Source: Arcanobacterium pinnipediorum (GTDB lineage Bacteria; Actinomycetota; Actinomycetes; Actinomycetales; Actinomycetaceae). Taken from it: a stretch of DNA of 64,000 nucleotides. Shown piece by piece: positions 7,820 through 17,007 of this stretch. Both the position numbers and the translations under genes were made by a program. The notes beneath the pieces were generated by a model. It did no database searches. It saw nothing but the letters and a program-made list of their open reading frames with translations, and was not told the DNA's origin. Within the stretch, counting starts at the first letter, position 1, and each line of letters opens with the position of its first letter. The stretch spans positions 496,001-560,000 of the forward strand of contig NZ_CP099547.1 of NCBI RefSeq assembly GCF_023973165.1, in the 5' to 3' direction.

Positions 7820-9307
7820 ATGGTTGACAATATGACAGCGCGTTCTCAAAGTGCACAAGCCATCGCCACGCGATTAAAAAATTTGCAGCAGGCGGTAGCA
7901 GCTGGTGGACAATATTTTGACCCTTACGTTTCAGCTCGCGCCCAAGACGATCTGCGCAATACTCAAGAACGGATGCATCTTGGGATAGACACCACGGTGG
8001 TTGCTCTTGTTGGGGGTACCGGCTCGGGCAAATCCTCGTTGTTCAACGCGATTACTGGTTTAGATTTTGCAGACTCGGGAGATATTCGCCCGATGACTGA
8101 GCGTCCTGCAGCATGTACCTATGGTGTTGATGCTACTGCTCTTTTGGATTATCTAGCTATTGATTACGATCGCAGAATCGAACATAATTCTGAGCTCAAT
8201 GCTGGCAAGGAAGCTTTCGATCACCTTATTCTCATCGATCTACCAGATCACGACTCGGTAGCAGTTAACCATTCTCTTGAAGTTGAACGATTATTGCCCA
8301 TGGTCGATATTTTGATTTGGGTTCTCGATCCGCAAAAATATGCCGACCAAGTCCTGCATGCTACATATTTGGAAAAGCTCACGCAACGCTCTGATGTTAT
8401 GGTAGTGGCGCTTAACCAGATTGATACTATTCGTCAATCCCAGCGCGAGATCCTGTTAGATGATCTGCGTGGTTTGCTCACTCGCGATGGGTTGGCAGAT
8501 GTGCCAGTGATTGCTACTTCTGCATTGACTGGGGAAGGTGTGGACCGCTTGATTCAGGCCATTGGCCAGGCTAGTGATCGTCCATCGGTAGCGGCGGTGA
8601 CTGCAGCGGCAGAACTTGATGCTATTGGGCGTCGGCTACGGTTTAACGTTGGTTCTAGCGAAGCTGATATTTCTGGAAGTGTGCACGACGACGTCGTCGC
8701 CCGTATCGCGCAAGCAAGTGGTGTTGGGGCGGCGAGCGAATCGTTACGAAATGCCGGACAATCTCTTCGCGCAACGGCTTTGGTTCGTCCAGAAAAGCTC
8801 GGGAATTCTATGGCGATGGCTATTCGCGATAGTTGGATGGGATTCTTAAAGCAAGGCTTGCCAGAGATTTGGCAACAAGCTGTTATTACCGAGGTGGGGA
8901 GTTCGGAACGACTACGCAATTCGGTTGGCACTGCCTTGCGTTCAATCCCACTCCCTAAAATTCGCCGCGCCGGATCATGGGCAATGGTTTTTGTTGGGAT
9001 TTTGTGCGCCATTTTGGGGATAACTTCAGCTGTGCTGGGGTTGCCGTTTTCCGCTGTGGGATGGCGCGTAGGGATTGGCGTTGCGGGATTGGTCATCGCT
9101 GGAGCGTTGTATTTCTTAGCTATGTATTTGTTGCGGCGCCAAGGTATTGCACGTGCCCGAGAATACGAGCAGACGGCACTGGCGGCAGTTCGTGACGTTT
9201 TCGATGAGACGATGGTCAACGGTCCGGCGGCGGTGTTAGATAAGCATCGGATCACTCGACAAGCACTCGAAACTTTTGCTGATGAGGCCGATAAAGTCCA
9301 AGAATAG
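7820..9307 (+). CDS. Dynamin-like / YfjP-type GTPase with membrane segments, second of a pair
   Basis: A 495-residue GTPase. The P-loop is VGGTGSGKSSLFNAITG (about residues 64-80), the G3 element ILIDLPDHDSV (about 136), and G4 VVALNQIDTI (about 196), where NQID replaces NKxD. Two predicted membrane helices lie at about 394-450 (VFVGILCAILGITSAVLGLP and VGIGVAGLVIAGALYFLAMY), giving a membrane-bound partner for the preceding soluble GTPase. The 31-bp gap and shared strand suggest one transcript. A heterotypic dynamin pair acting at the membrane is the most likely role, inferred from the arrangement. Confidence 0.78.
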   Translation: MVDNMTARSQSAQAIATRLKNLQQAVAAGGQYFDPYVSARAQDDLRNTQERMHLGIDTTVVALVGGTGSGKSSLFNAITGLDFADSGDIRPMTERPAACTYGVDATALLDYLAIDYDRRIEHNSELNAGKEAFDHLILIDLPDHDSVAVNHSLEVERLLPMVDILIWVLDPQKYADQVLHATYLEKLTQRSDVMVVALNQIDTIRQSQREILLDDLRGLLTRDGLADVPVIATSALTGEGVDRLIQAIGQASDRPSVAAVTAAAELDAIGRRLRFNVGSSEADISGSVHDDVVARIAQASGVGAASESLRNAGQSLRATALVRPEKLGNSMAMAIRDSWMGFLKQGLPEIWQQAVITEVGSSERLRNSVGTALRSIPLPKIRRAGSWAMVFVGILCAILGITSAVLGLPFSAVGWRVGIGVAGLVIAGALYFLAMYLLRRQGIARAREYEQTALAAVRDVFDETMVNGPAAVLDKHRITRQALETFADEADKVQE

Positions 9308-9362
9308 ACCTAAAAGTCGCTATTCGAGCAGTTGGTCGGTGGGACTTAAAATTTGAGCAACT

Positions 9363-9409
9363 ATAACGCAAGTAACTCGCACAGATTTTGTGCGAGTTAC
9401 TTGCGTTAT
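9363..9409. terminator. Long perfect hairpin after the GTPase pair
   Basis: A 21-bp perfect stem (ATAACGCAAGTAACTCGCAC...) with a 5-nt loop GATTT, 55 bp after the GTPase stop codon. There is no T-tract, so factor-independent termination is not assured; an RNA-stabilising or protein-binding role is possible. Confidence 0.6.
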
Positions 9410-9499
9410 ACACAGCCTTAGGCATTCTTCAGCTAAGGGTTTGAGTAATTTTTAACAATAGTCGTGACCCTATTACTGGCTATGTTAAAGGAGAATGCC

Positions 9500-10033
9500 A
9501 TGTCAAACGAAACCTATGTAACTATCAAGGGATATGCTGGAGGAAACCCCACTGTTTTTACCAATTCAACTGATCGCGATACCGGTGAAGTCTTTGAAAC
9601 GAAAACTACTGTTATTCGGGTGGGGGTTACCTCGCGGTATTATTCGCGTGCAGAACAAGAATATAAAGATGGCCCTACTGCATGGTATTCGGTACGCACA
9701 TATGGTGCCTTGGCTGGAAATGTTGCCCTGAGCGTGACTAAGGGCAGTCCAGTTATCGTGCGTGGCCGCCTAGTTGTGCGCCACTATGAAGATAAAACCG
9801 GTGCGCTACGGTCAGAAAACATTATCATTGCCGATAGTTGCGGAATCGAACTTTCGACCGGGAGTGCTGTTTTCCAAAAGACTTCTGCGGTTCCTCTCCA
9901 GCCAGTAGCTGGAGAACCTCAGCTATCTCATGGTCCAGTTAATGATGAGATCGATGAGCAGTTTAATGACTCGCAGATAGTGACTGAGGAAAGCCATGAT
10001 CCGGCTGGTGTTTTGGATAAGGTGATGTCTTAA
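9500..10033 (+). CDS. ssb: Single-stranded DNA-binding protein paralogue
   Basis: The ATG at 9500 is preferred because AAAGGAG lies 8 bases upstream; an upstream GTG at 9464 lacks this. The 177-residue protein has an N-terminal OB fold, TYVTIKGYAGGNPTVF through TAWYSVRTYGALAGNVALSV to GSPVIVRGRLVVRHYEDKTG, containing the usual aromatic DNA-contacting positions. The C-terminus (DPAGVLDKVMS) lacks the acidic DDDIPF-type tip that recruits partner proteins in the housekeeping SSB. This is therefore probably a secondary SSB, as in many actinobacteria where the main ssb sits with rpsF and rpsR, which are absent here. Flanking genes give no further clue. Confidence 0.85.
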   Translation: MSNETYVTIKGYAGGNPTVFTNSTDRDTGEVFETKTTVIRVGVTSRYYSRAEQEYKDGPTAWYSVRTYGALAGNVALSVTKGSPVIVRGRLVVRHYEDKTGALRSENIIIADSCGIELSTGSAVFQKTSAVPLQPVAGEPQLSHGPVNDEIDEQFNDSQIVTEESHDPAGVLDKVMS

Positions 10034-10124
10034 CCTCATAGTGTTGTTGTGGTTGAGCTTCAACCCACTCGTCGACTAAGGTTGAGGTGGTTAACCAGTT
10101 CCATTTGCTAGCTATTGGAGAAAC

Positions 10125-11807
10125 GTGGCTGAGTTTATTTACAATATGGTTCGTGCCCGCAAGAAGATCGGGGACAAACTCATTTTGGACGATGTGACAA
10201 TGTCGTTCTATCCGGGTGCAAAAATCGGTATGGTCGGCCCTAACGGTGCCGGTAAATCTACGATTTTGAAGATTATGGCCGGTCTCGATGAGCCATCGAA
10301 TGGTGAAGCTCGATTGAGCCCAGGTTACTCTGTGGGGATTTTGTTGCAGGAACCGCCGTTGAATGAAGATAAAACGGTTCTGGAAAATGTCCAAGAGGGT
10401 GTTGGCGAGCTTTTGACCAAAGTTCATCGATTCAATGAGATCGGCATGGAGATGGCTGAGCCAGATGCTGATTTCGATGCGTTGATGGAAGAAATGGGCA
10501 AGCTGCAAACTCAGATCGATGCGGAAAACGGCTGGGATATTGATGCTCAGTTAGAGCAAGCCATGGAAGCTTTGCAATGCCCGCCGGCAGATACTCCAGT
10601 GAGTGTACTTTCTGGTGGAGAACGCCGTCGTGTCGCGTTGTGTAAACTCCTTCTAGAAGCTCCCGATTTGCTGCTATTGGACGAACCAACAAACCATTTG
10701 GATGCTGAGTCAGTGCTCTGGCTCGAACAGCATTTGGCAAAGTATCCTGGTGCTGTCATTGCCGTCACCCACGATCGATACTTCCTCGATCATGTCGCGC
10801 AGTGGATTGCAGAAGTAGATCGTGGTCATCTCTACCCCTACGAGGGAAACTACTCAACATACTTAGAGAAGAAGCAAGAGCGTCTTGAAGTTCAGGGTAA
10901 AAAGGATGCCAAGCTCAAGAAGCGATTAGCAGAAGAACTCGAATGGGTTCGTAGTTCGGCTAAAGGCCGTCAAGCCAAGTCGAAGTCTCGGTTGGCGCGC
11001 TATGAAGAGATGGCGGCTGAAGCTGATCGTACTCGTAAGCTCGACTTTGATGAGATTCAGATTCCACCAGGTCCTCGATTGGGTAACGTTGTCCTGCAAG
11101 CAACAGATCTCAAGAAGGGATTCGGTGATCGAGTCCTGATCGATAATCTCTCGTTTAGTTTGCCGCGCAACGGTATCGTTGGCATTATCGGGCCAAACGG
11201 AGTTGGCAAAACCACCTTATTTAAGACGATCGTTGGTCTAGAGCCGCTTGATGAGGGCACGCTCAAGATTGGCGAGACGGTAAAACTGAGTTATGTGGAC
11301 CAAAACCGTGGCGGAATCGATCCGGAGAAGACGCTATGGGAAGTGGTTTCTGACGGGTTGGATTATATTCAAGTTGGCAATGTTGAGATGCCTTCGCGCG
11401 CTTACGTGTCTGCTTTCGGTTTCAAGGGAGCTGACCAGCAAAAGAAAGCCGGCGTGCTTTCTGGCGGTGAGCGCAATCGGCTTAACCTTGCCTTGACGTT
11501 GAAGCAGGGCGGAAACGTTATCCTTCTTGACGAACCGACTAACGATTTAGACGTCGAGACGCTCAGCTCGTTAGAAAATGCACTGCTCAATTTTGCGGGA
11601 TGTTCCGTGGTGATCACCCACGATCGCTGGTTCCTTGACCGTATCGCCACTCATATTTTGGCTTACGAAGGTAGTGCGGAAGATCCGGCAAACTGGTATT
11701 GGTTTGAAGGAAACTTCGAAGCATACGAGAAGAATAAGGTTGCCCGGTTAGGGGAAGAAGCTGCCCGGCCCGGTGCCTCAACCTATCGTAAGCTCACTCG
11801 CGGATAA
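10125..11807 (+). CDS. ettA: Energy-dependent translational throttle protein EttA (ABC-F)
   Basis: A 560-residue protein with two ABC ATPase domains and no membrane segment. Domain 1: Walker A GPNGAGKST (about residues 39-47), signature LSGGERRRVALCKLL, Walker B LLLLDEPTNHLD. An arginine/lysine-rich linker follows (LKKRLAEELEWVRSSAKGRQ and KSKSRLARYEEM). Domain 2: GPNGVGKTT, VLSGGERNRLNLALTLK and VILLDEPTNDLD. Domain order and length match EttA, which binds the ribosomal E site and gates the first elongation step according to the ADP/ATP ratio. A hairpin follows at 11855-11889, and the gene appears monocistronic. Confidence 0.95.
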   Translation: MAEFIYNMVRARKKIGDKLILDDVTMSFYPGAKIGMVGPNGAGKSTILKIMAGLDEPSNGEARLSPGYSVGILLQEPPLNEDKTVLENVQEGVGELLTKVHRFNEIGMEMAEPDADFDALMEEMGKLQTQIDAENGWDIDAQLEQAMEALQCPPADTPVSVLSGGERRRVALCKLLLEAPDLLLLDEPTNHLDAESVLWLEQHLAKYPGAVIAVTHDRYFLDHVAQWIAEVDRGHLYPYEGNYSTYLEKKQERLEVQGKKDAKLKKRLAEELEWVRSSAKGRQAKSKSRLARYEEMAAEADRTRKLDFDEIQIPPGPRLGNVVLQATDLKKGFGDRVLIDNLSFSLPRNGIVGIIGPNGVGKTTLFKTIVGLEPLDEGTLKIGETVKLSYVDQNRGGIDPEKTLWEVVSDGLDYIQVGNVEMPSRAYVSAFGFKGADQQKKAGVLSGGERNRLNLALTLKQGGNVILLDEPTNDLDVETLSSLENALLNFAGCSVVITHDRWFLDRIATHILAYEGSAEDPANWYWFEGNFEAYEKNKVARLGEEAARPGASTYRKLTRG

Positions 11808-11854
11808 CCGTGACTCAAACCTGGGAAAATAACTAGTTTAAACATCATAACCGC

Positions 11855-11889
11855 CGGGGCGCGAACCTATTTTATAGGTTCACGCCCCG
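11855..11889. terminator. Hairpin between ettA and tesB
   Basis: A 16-bp stem (CGGGGCGCGAACCTAT / ATAGGTTCACGCCCCG) with one mismatch and a 3-nt loop, 47 bp after the ettA stop. It lies between convergent genes and may serve ettA. Confidence 0.65.
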
Positions 11890-12021
11890 AGGTGTATGTC
11901 AAGCTATGAGGCAGTTCGTGTGGCTGCTAGGTGATGTTTCGGTCCACACACAAGCCAGAACTGCAAGCCAGCAGTGTTTTTAACGCTCACACGTACTCAG
12001 AAGGCAGGCTATTATCCACAT

Positions 12022-12921
12022 TTAGAGAATGTCTTTCGAGCGCGTCATTCCCTCTTGAGCCATCGTGGCAATATGTATTCCATTTTGGAAGAATTTTGCA
12101 ACAGATAGACCGCGCCCACCTTGTGCTGATGGAGAGTCAAGTTCGGCCAGCACCCAATCTGACATATCGACATCACGGTGCCACCAGATCGCGTGATCCA
12201 ACGTCGCCAACGAGATATCGGGACTTAGCCAGAACATGCCGTGGCGGCGCATTATTGGTTCGAGCATGAATTGATCGGTGGCGTATGCTAAGAGCGCTCG
12301 ATGTAGCAATTGAGGTGCGCCTTGGGGCACATCGTTTCGTGCCTTAAACCAGATAAGCGTATGGCTATCGCGTTTGCGGGCAGGGCGAACCCATATCGGA
12401 CCATCGACGTGTCGCATGTCGATGGCGTTCGTCATGTGCATATGTTTTGAGGCAGGATGATTAAAGCTGGAAAAGAAATCGACTGAGGATTCTAGCTCTA
12501 GTGGGCTAGGTGCGAACGGAACCTCTGCTGCATGATCTACTCCGGGCTGGACTTCTTGGAAGGAAGCTCGGCACGATAAGATCGTTTTCCCGAACTGTGA
12601 GGCATGGACGCGCCGGGTAGAAAAAGATCGAGAGTCATTGACTTCTTCCACATCGAACGAAATTGGTTCATGTTGATCGCCAGGGCGCATAAAAGCAGCC
12701 GTGATTGAATGGATCTCGCGTTGCGGATAATGATCGATAACACTCGCCCATGCGGCCATTACTGCTTGTCCAAATACTTGCCCGCCATAGACGCGCCCGT
12801 TAAATTGCGACAGATTTTGACCGATGTAGCTCCCCGGTTCCGAGACGGTCAATCGAAGGGTATTCAAAATTGACGATAGGGGTTCTTCGGTAGTTGTTGG
12901 TACAGAAAGATAAGTTGGCAT
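12022..12921 (-). CDS. tesB: Acyl-CoA thioesterase II
   Basis: A 299-residue double-hotdog thioesterase that hydrolyses acyl-CoA to free acid and CoA. The chosen ATG (12921) follows GGGAGG at 5 bp; a longer start 11 codons upstream lacks this. The N-terminal hotdog contains FNGRVYGGQVFGQAVMAAW (about residues 37-55), a hallmark of TesB, and RVHASQFGKTILSCRASFQ. The C-terminal hotdog has RALLAYATDQFMLEPIMRRHG, SLATLDHAIWWHRDVDMSDW and SAQGGRGLSVAKFFQNG, supplying the Asp, Gln and Ser/Thr catalytic set. It is divergent from malQ. Confidence 0.93.
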   Translation of the reverse strand: MPTYLSVPTTTEEPLSSILNTLRLTVSEPGSYIGQNLSQFNGRVYGGQVFGQAVMAAWASVIDHYPQREIHSITAAFMRPGDQHEPISFDVEEVNDSRSFSTRRVHASQFGKTILSCRASFQEVQPGVDHAAEVPFAPSPLELESSVDFFSSFNHPASKHMHMTNAIDMRHVDGPIWVRPARKRDSHTLIWFKARNDVPQGAPQLLHRALLAYATDQFMLEPIMRRHGMFWLSPDISLATLDHAIWWHRDVDMSDWVLAELDSPSAQGGRGLSVAKFFQNGIHIATMAQEGMTRSKDIL

Positions 12922-13135
12922 AATGACCTCCCGGGGATGATGTATTTTCATCATACGGCAGTTTCGATCCTCATCTGTAACGTATTTTTGAGCATTTTGG
13001 CGAAATAACGATAACTAACCGGGATCGATTCGTTGCAAATTCTTGCTGTCAGCTACAGAAAATCGATACATTCTGGCACAATTAAACTGAATAAAAGTAG
13101 TAAGGATGCTACTGCACATCCTGCGAGGAGAGACA

Positions 13136-15277
13136 ATGCCAGATCAAACAGTTGATCTTGAAAAGTTGCATCGGCTGGCACACGCCTACAATGTTGCCAC
13201 CGAATTTTGGGGTTTTCACGGAGAGCACGAACATGTTTCGGCACAGACCCTTATTGCGGTCTTGGCAGCAATGGGAGTTGACGCTCAAAGTGATGAGGCG
13301 ATTGACAACGAGTTAGTTGCCAAAGAAGAAGCTCCGTGGCGTCAGATCCTCCCTTCGTGTGTTGTTACCCGAGATGATCAAGAACATGGCGTTGCCGTCC
13401 ATGTACCACACGGGTGGGATGTGGAACTGTGGATTGAGTGTGAAGACGGCACGCAACGAAGTGTTCGCCAAGGGGAGGACTTTACTCCACCTCGAGTTAT
13501 TGAAGGCCATACGATTGGTCAGGCAACCTTTGTTCTTGAGCCAGGCTTGCCACTGGGCTATCACACTTTGCATGCGCGGGTGAGCCATTCTCAAACCGAT
13601 AATAGTGCCCAGGACTCCACGCCACTGATTGTCACGCCAGGAACTTTAACTAAGGGCAGTTTGAGTGAGCAGCGCTCTTGGGGAATGATGGCGCAACTTT
13701 ATTCCACTCGTTCGGCACAGTCGTGGGGTGTTGGAGATACCGATGACTTGCTCGAAATGGCTTCACTATTTGGCTCGATGGGGGCAGATTATCTGCTTGT
13801 CAATCCCTTGCATGCCGCCCAACCTATTGAACCATTATCCCCTTCACCTTATTTGCCTGTAACGCGACGATTCTTTAATCCGCTGTATATTCGCCCCGAA
13901 AATATTCGTGAAGCTGCTTATCTTTCTGGACCAGAACGTTCGTTGATTACTTGGGCTGGGGAAACAGTTAAGAAAGACTCGTTGAAGAATTCGCATATCG
14001 ATCGCGATAGTGCGTGGAAGGCGAAGCGAGAAGCATTAGAAGTTATTTTCAAAGCTGGACGTTCCCAGGCGCGAGAACGAGAGTTTGCTCGATACCGGCG
14101 CAGTGAAGGGCAAGGCCTAGAAGATTTCGCTTTGTGGTGTGCGTTGGTCGAATTCTATGATGGAGCGCACTTCCCCGAAGAGTTACGCGATGTGCGTAGC
14201 AATGGTGTTGCTCGGGCACGAGTGAAGTTGCGTGACCGTATTGAGTTTTGGGCCTGGCTCCAATGGGTTATGGATCAACAGTTAGCAGACGCGCAGCGCG
14301 CGGCTAAAGCTGCTGGCATGACTTTCGGTATCGCCCACGACGTGGCGGTTGGCGTTCACCCACAAGGCTCTGATACCTGGACGATTCCGGAGGCATTTGC
14401 ACACGGCATCGGTGTGGGGGCTCCACCAGATATGTATAACCAGCAGGGACAAAATTGGTCACAACCACCGTGGCGTCCAGACGCATTGGAAAAGATGGGT
14501 TATGCGCCGTTGCGGGATATGGTCCGCACTGTTTTGCGCCACGCCGGTTTGCTGCGAGTCGATCATGTCATGGGACTGTTCCGTTTATGGTGGGTTCCAG
14601 AGGGGTTTGCGGCACACCAAGGCACGTATGTGCGTTTCGACCATGAAGCAATGGTGGGTGTCTTGTTGCTTGAAGCCTACCGTGCCGGCGCCGTCGTCGT
14701 TGGTGAAGATCTTGGAAACGTTGAACCGTGGGTGCGCGATTATCTGCGCGAACGTGGAATATGGGGAACGTCTATCTTCTGGTTTGAGAAAGACGACGAA
14801 GGTAACCCGCTTCGTGCCGAAGACTACCGTAGCGACGCACTAGTTTCCGTCGATACTCACGATCTACCACCTGCGGCTGGCTATTTGGCGCAAGAACATG
14901 TTTCATTGCGTTCGCGCTTGGGCTTGCTGGTCGAACCTGAAGAAGTCGTGTTGGCTCAGGCTCATCGCGAGCTTGAGACAGTCCTTACTCGGTTGCGTCA
15001 ATACGATCTGATTGGCGAAAATCCTTCAGAGCGCGAGATCGTCGAAGCTTTGCACGTGTATTTAACAAAAACACCGTCTGCGCTACTGTGTGTTTCGTTA
15101 GTTGATGCCGTGGGCGAGCGCCGAGCACAAAATCAGCCCGGAACCGATCAAGAGTATCCTAATTGGAAGATTCCGTTGGCAGATGGGACTGAAAAGGTAG
15201 TCTTGATTGAAGACTTGGCAAAGAATCCGCGATTGCTTTCCCTCGTTGAATCTTTTACGAAAGCTATGGCGTCTTAG
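13136..15277 (+). CDS. malQ: 4-alpha-glucanotransferase (amylomaltase)
   Basis: A 713-residue GH77 enzyme that transfers 1,4-glucan segments between maltooligosaccharides. The ATG at 13136 is chosen because GCGAGGAGAG lies just before it. Residues 1-170 form the extra N-terminal domain typical of long actinobacterial MalQ. The catalytic part follows: LLRVDHVMGLFRLWWVPEG contains the nucleophile Asp, VVVGEDLGNVEPWVRDYL the acid/base Glu, and LVSVDTHDLPPAAGYL the third Asp. A small PTS EIIB-like gene follows 93 bp downstream on the same strand, hinting at joint control of carbohydrate use. Confidence 0.95.
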   Translation: MPDQTVDLEKLHRLAHAYNVATEFWGFHGEHEHVSAQTLIAVLAAMGVDAQSDEAIDNELVAKEEAPWRQILPSCVVTRDDQEHGVAVHVPHGWDVELWIECEDGTQRSVRQGEDFTPPRVIEGHTIGQATFVLEPGLPLGYHTLHARVSHSQTDNSAQDSTPLIVTPGTLTKGSLSEQRSWGMMAQLYSTRSAQSWGVGDTDDLLEMASLFGSMGADYLLVNPLHAAQPIEPLSPSPYLPVTRRFFNPLYIRPENIREAAYLSGPERSLITWAGETVKKDSLKNSHIDRDSAWKAKREALEVIFKAGRSQAREREFARYRRSEGQGLEDFALWCALVEFYDGAHFPEELRDVRSNGVARARVKLRDRIEFWAWLQWVMDQQLADAQRAAKAAGMTFGIAHDVAVGVHPQGSDTWTIPEAFAHGIGVGAPPDMYNQQGQNWSQPPWRPDALEKMGYAPLRDMVRTVLRHAGLLRVDHVMGLFRLWWVPEGFAAHQGTYVRFDHEAMVGVLLLEAYRAGAVVVGEDLGNVEPWVRDYLRERGIWGTSIFWFEKDDEGNPLRAEDYRSDALVSVDTHDLPPAAGYLAQEHVSLRSRLGLLVEPEEVVLAQAHRELETVLTRLRQYDLIGENPSEREIVEALHVYLTKTPSALLCVSLVDAVGERRAQNQPGTDQEYPNWKIPLADGTEKVVLIEDLAKNPRLLSLVESFTKAMAS

Positions 15278-15370
15278 GCGAAGCTAGCTTACGGATAAGC
15301 CCGGGTGTGTACATGCAGATTGATATGCAGTGCACACCTTAGCTAAGAGTTGTGAACGGAGGAAATAGCA

Positions 15371-15601
15371 GTGGACTTAGCCCAAGATTATATTCTTGGC
15401 CTTGGTGGCCGTGAGAATATTGTGCAAGCTATTCCTGCTTTCACGCGCATCCGGGTCAAGGTTGTATCAATGGCGGCAGTTTCTGATGAACTGCTGCGTG
15501 CTGCTGGCGCTTACGGTGTGGTGCGTCAAAAAGGCCAACTCCAGCTTATCGTAGGAGCTCACGCTCAAGAACTTGCAGAAGCTCTTGAGGCAGCTGCGTA
15601 A
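15371..15601 (+). CDS. Stand-alone PTS EIIB-like protein lacking the phosphorylated cysteine
   Basis: A 76-residue protein starting at GTG with CGGAGGAAA upstream. It matches the glucose-family EIIB domain: LGGRENIVQAIPAFTRIRVKV aligns with the GGxxNIxxVxxCxTRLRxxV core, and RQKGQLQLIVGAHAQELAEAL fits the C-terminal part. The position of the phospho-accepting Cys is Ala (AFTRIR instead of C-x-TRLR), so phosphotransfer from EIIA is not expected. No EIIA or EIIC gene is nearby. It may be a regulatory or structural relic, for instance a sensor bound by other PTS components. Its position after malQ suggests a sugar link. Confidence 0.7.
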   Translation: MDLAQDYILGLGGRENIVQAIPAFTRIRVKVVSMAAVSDELLRAAGAYGVVRQKGQLQLIVGAHAQELAEALEAAA

Positions 15602-15654
15602 AATTCTACGCAACTGCCTCACGAGTATATGGGGCTTATCTGCCTGGGCGTTAA

Positions 15655-16863
15655 TTAACGCACAGAGTGTTTCTTGGCCTTTTGTTTGCCTGACGATAGA
15701 CGTTCGACGATCATGGCGATAGCGCCGTCGCCGGTAACGTTTGTTGCGGTACCGAACGAATCGACGGCAACGTAGAGTGCGATCATGATTCCATACATTG
15801 GCTCGGTAAATCCGAGAATTCCTTGAACCACTGATTGTGCGGCGGTAATTGCGCCACCAGGAACGCCAGGGGCTGCCACCATGATAATGCCAAGCATGAA
15901 GATGAAGCTCACCATGGTTGCGGCAGGATGAGTTATACCAAGCATGTATTGCAAAGCGAGAGCGAATGCGGTGATCTTGATGGTAGAACCGGCGAGGTGG
16001 ATGGTTGCGCACAGCGGAATAACGAATCCGGCAACATCTTCAGAGACGCCGTTCTTGCGGGCAGAGCGCAATGTGACTGGGATGGTTGCTGCCGAAGAGG
16101 CAGTACCGAGCGCAGTTGCGTAGGCGTCACGCATGTTCCATAGTGCGATGAACGGATTTCGTCGGGCGAGGCTGCCGGCGATGAAGTATTGGAACAACAA
16201 CATGATGACGGTTAAAACAAAGGCGAAGGCAATAACTTTAGCCATGAGAACAACAACTTGTTCAAATTGCCCAGATTTCGACATGTTTAAGAAGGTGCCA
16301 AAGACGAATAGTGGCAAGAGAGGAACGATTGAACGCTTAATGATCGTATAGATGATTTCGCGGAACTCATGCATTAACGAGATGATCTTGTGTGCGTTTG
16401 TTGCCACTGCTCCAAAGCCGAGAAGGAAGGCGAGGATGAGTGCAGTAAGTACACCGAAAACTGGCGGAAGTGTGAAGGAAGCATCCATGAGGGATGGCAC
16501 AGCAAGTTCTGGAGTTTCAACATCAGAAACTTTTTGGCCTGCCAAGAGCCATGGATATACGACGGTAGCCAAACCCCATGTACCTAAACCGGCGATGACG
16601 GTAGAACAGTATCCCAATGCAACTGTCAGTATTACCCAGCGTCCACCAGACTTACCCAAGTCGGAAATGGCTGGGGCAACCAGACCAACGATGATCAGTG
16701 GAACGACGAAGGAGAGGAATTTGCCGAAGATATCGTTGAATGTTGCGAAGGGAACAATTGCGGCTGAAGGGAGAACTTTACCGAGAAGAGCTCCAAGGAT
16801 GATTGCGAGAATGATCCAGGTCAGCAGGTTCTTGCTAAGTCGGTGAAGAATAGGGGGCTCCAT
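15655..16863 (-). CDS. Dicarboxylate/amino acid:cation symporter (DAACS)
   Basis: A 402-residue membrane protein of the DAACS/SLC1 family, which moves acidic or small neutral amino acids or dicarboxylates with Na+ or H+. About eight helices are evident, from LLTWIILAIILGALLGKVLP onward. The serine-rich hairpin is ALGTASSAATIPVTL (about residues 247-261). The substrate/sodium region follows as PLCATIHLAGSTIKI, with the second hairpin in MVAAPGVPGGAITAA and the last core helix VAVDSFGTATNVTGDGA. It resembles the SstT-like and related branches, but which amino acid is carried is not clear from the sequence. It is divergent from the flavin oxidoreductase gene. Confidence 0.88.
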   Translation of the reverse strand: MEPPILHRLSKNLLTWIILAIILGALLGKVLPSAAIVPFATFNDIFGKFLSFVVPLIIVGLVAPAISDLGKSGGRWVILTVALGYCSTVIAGLGTWGLATVVYPWLLAGQKVSDVETPELAVPSLMDASFTLPPVFGVLTALILAFLLGFGAVATNAHKIISLMHEFREIIYTIIKRSIVPLLPLFVFGTFLNMSKSGQFEQVVVLMAKVIAFAFVLTVIMLLFQYFIAGSLARRNPFIALWNMRDAYATALGTASSAATIPVTLRSARKNGVSEDVAGFVIPLCATIHLAGSTIKITAFALALQYMLGITHPAATMVSFIFMLGIIMVAAPGVPGGAITAAQSVVQGILGFTEPMYGIMIALYVAVDSFGTATNVTGDGAIAMIVERLSSGKQKAKKHSVR

Positions 16864-16972
16864 GGTGGTCCTTTCGTGTTAGTTACTAATGTGCGGGAGT
16901 GCGGAAAATAGTAACTTATGGTTTGTTATGTTAGGTGATTTTTGGACCGGCGGAGCAGTTGTGTTCATAGTG

Positions 16973-17001
16973 TGGACAATGCGTCGCAAATAGTTTATAA
17001 T
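16973..17001 (+). promoter_or_regulatory. Promoter predicted to give a leaderless mRNA
   Basis: TGGACA (16973-16978) and TATAAT (16996-17001) are separated by 17 bp. A start site 7 bases after the -10 box falls on the A of the ATG at 17008, and no ribosome-binding site precedes that ATG. Leaderless transcripts are common in actinobacteria. Confidence 0.65.
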
Positions 17002-17007
17002 TAAACT

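Noticed and set aside
8554..9255. 233-codon frame on the minus strand inside the second GTPase gene
   Set aside because: Amino-acid make-up is typical of an antisense shadow (Arg/Thr/Ser-rich) and the plus-strand GTPase has clear motifs.
16352..16846. 164-codon plus-strand frame antisense to the DAACS gene
   Set aside because: The minus-strand product has full family signatures; this frame is a shadow.
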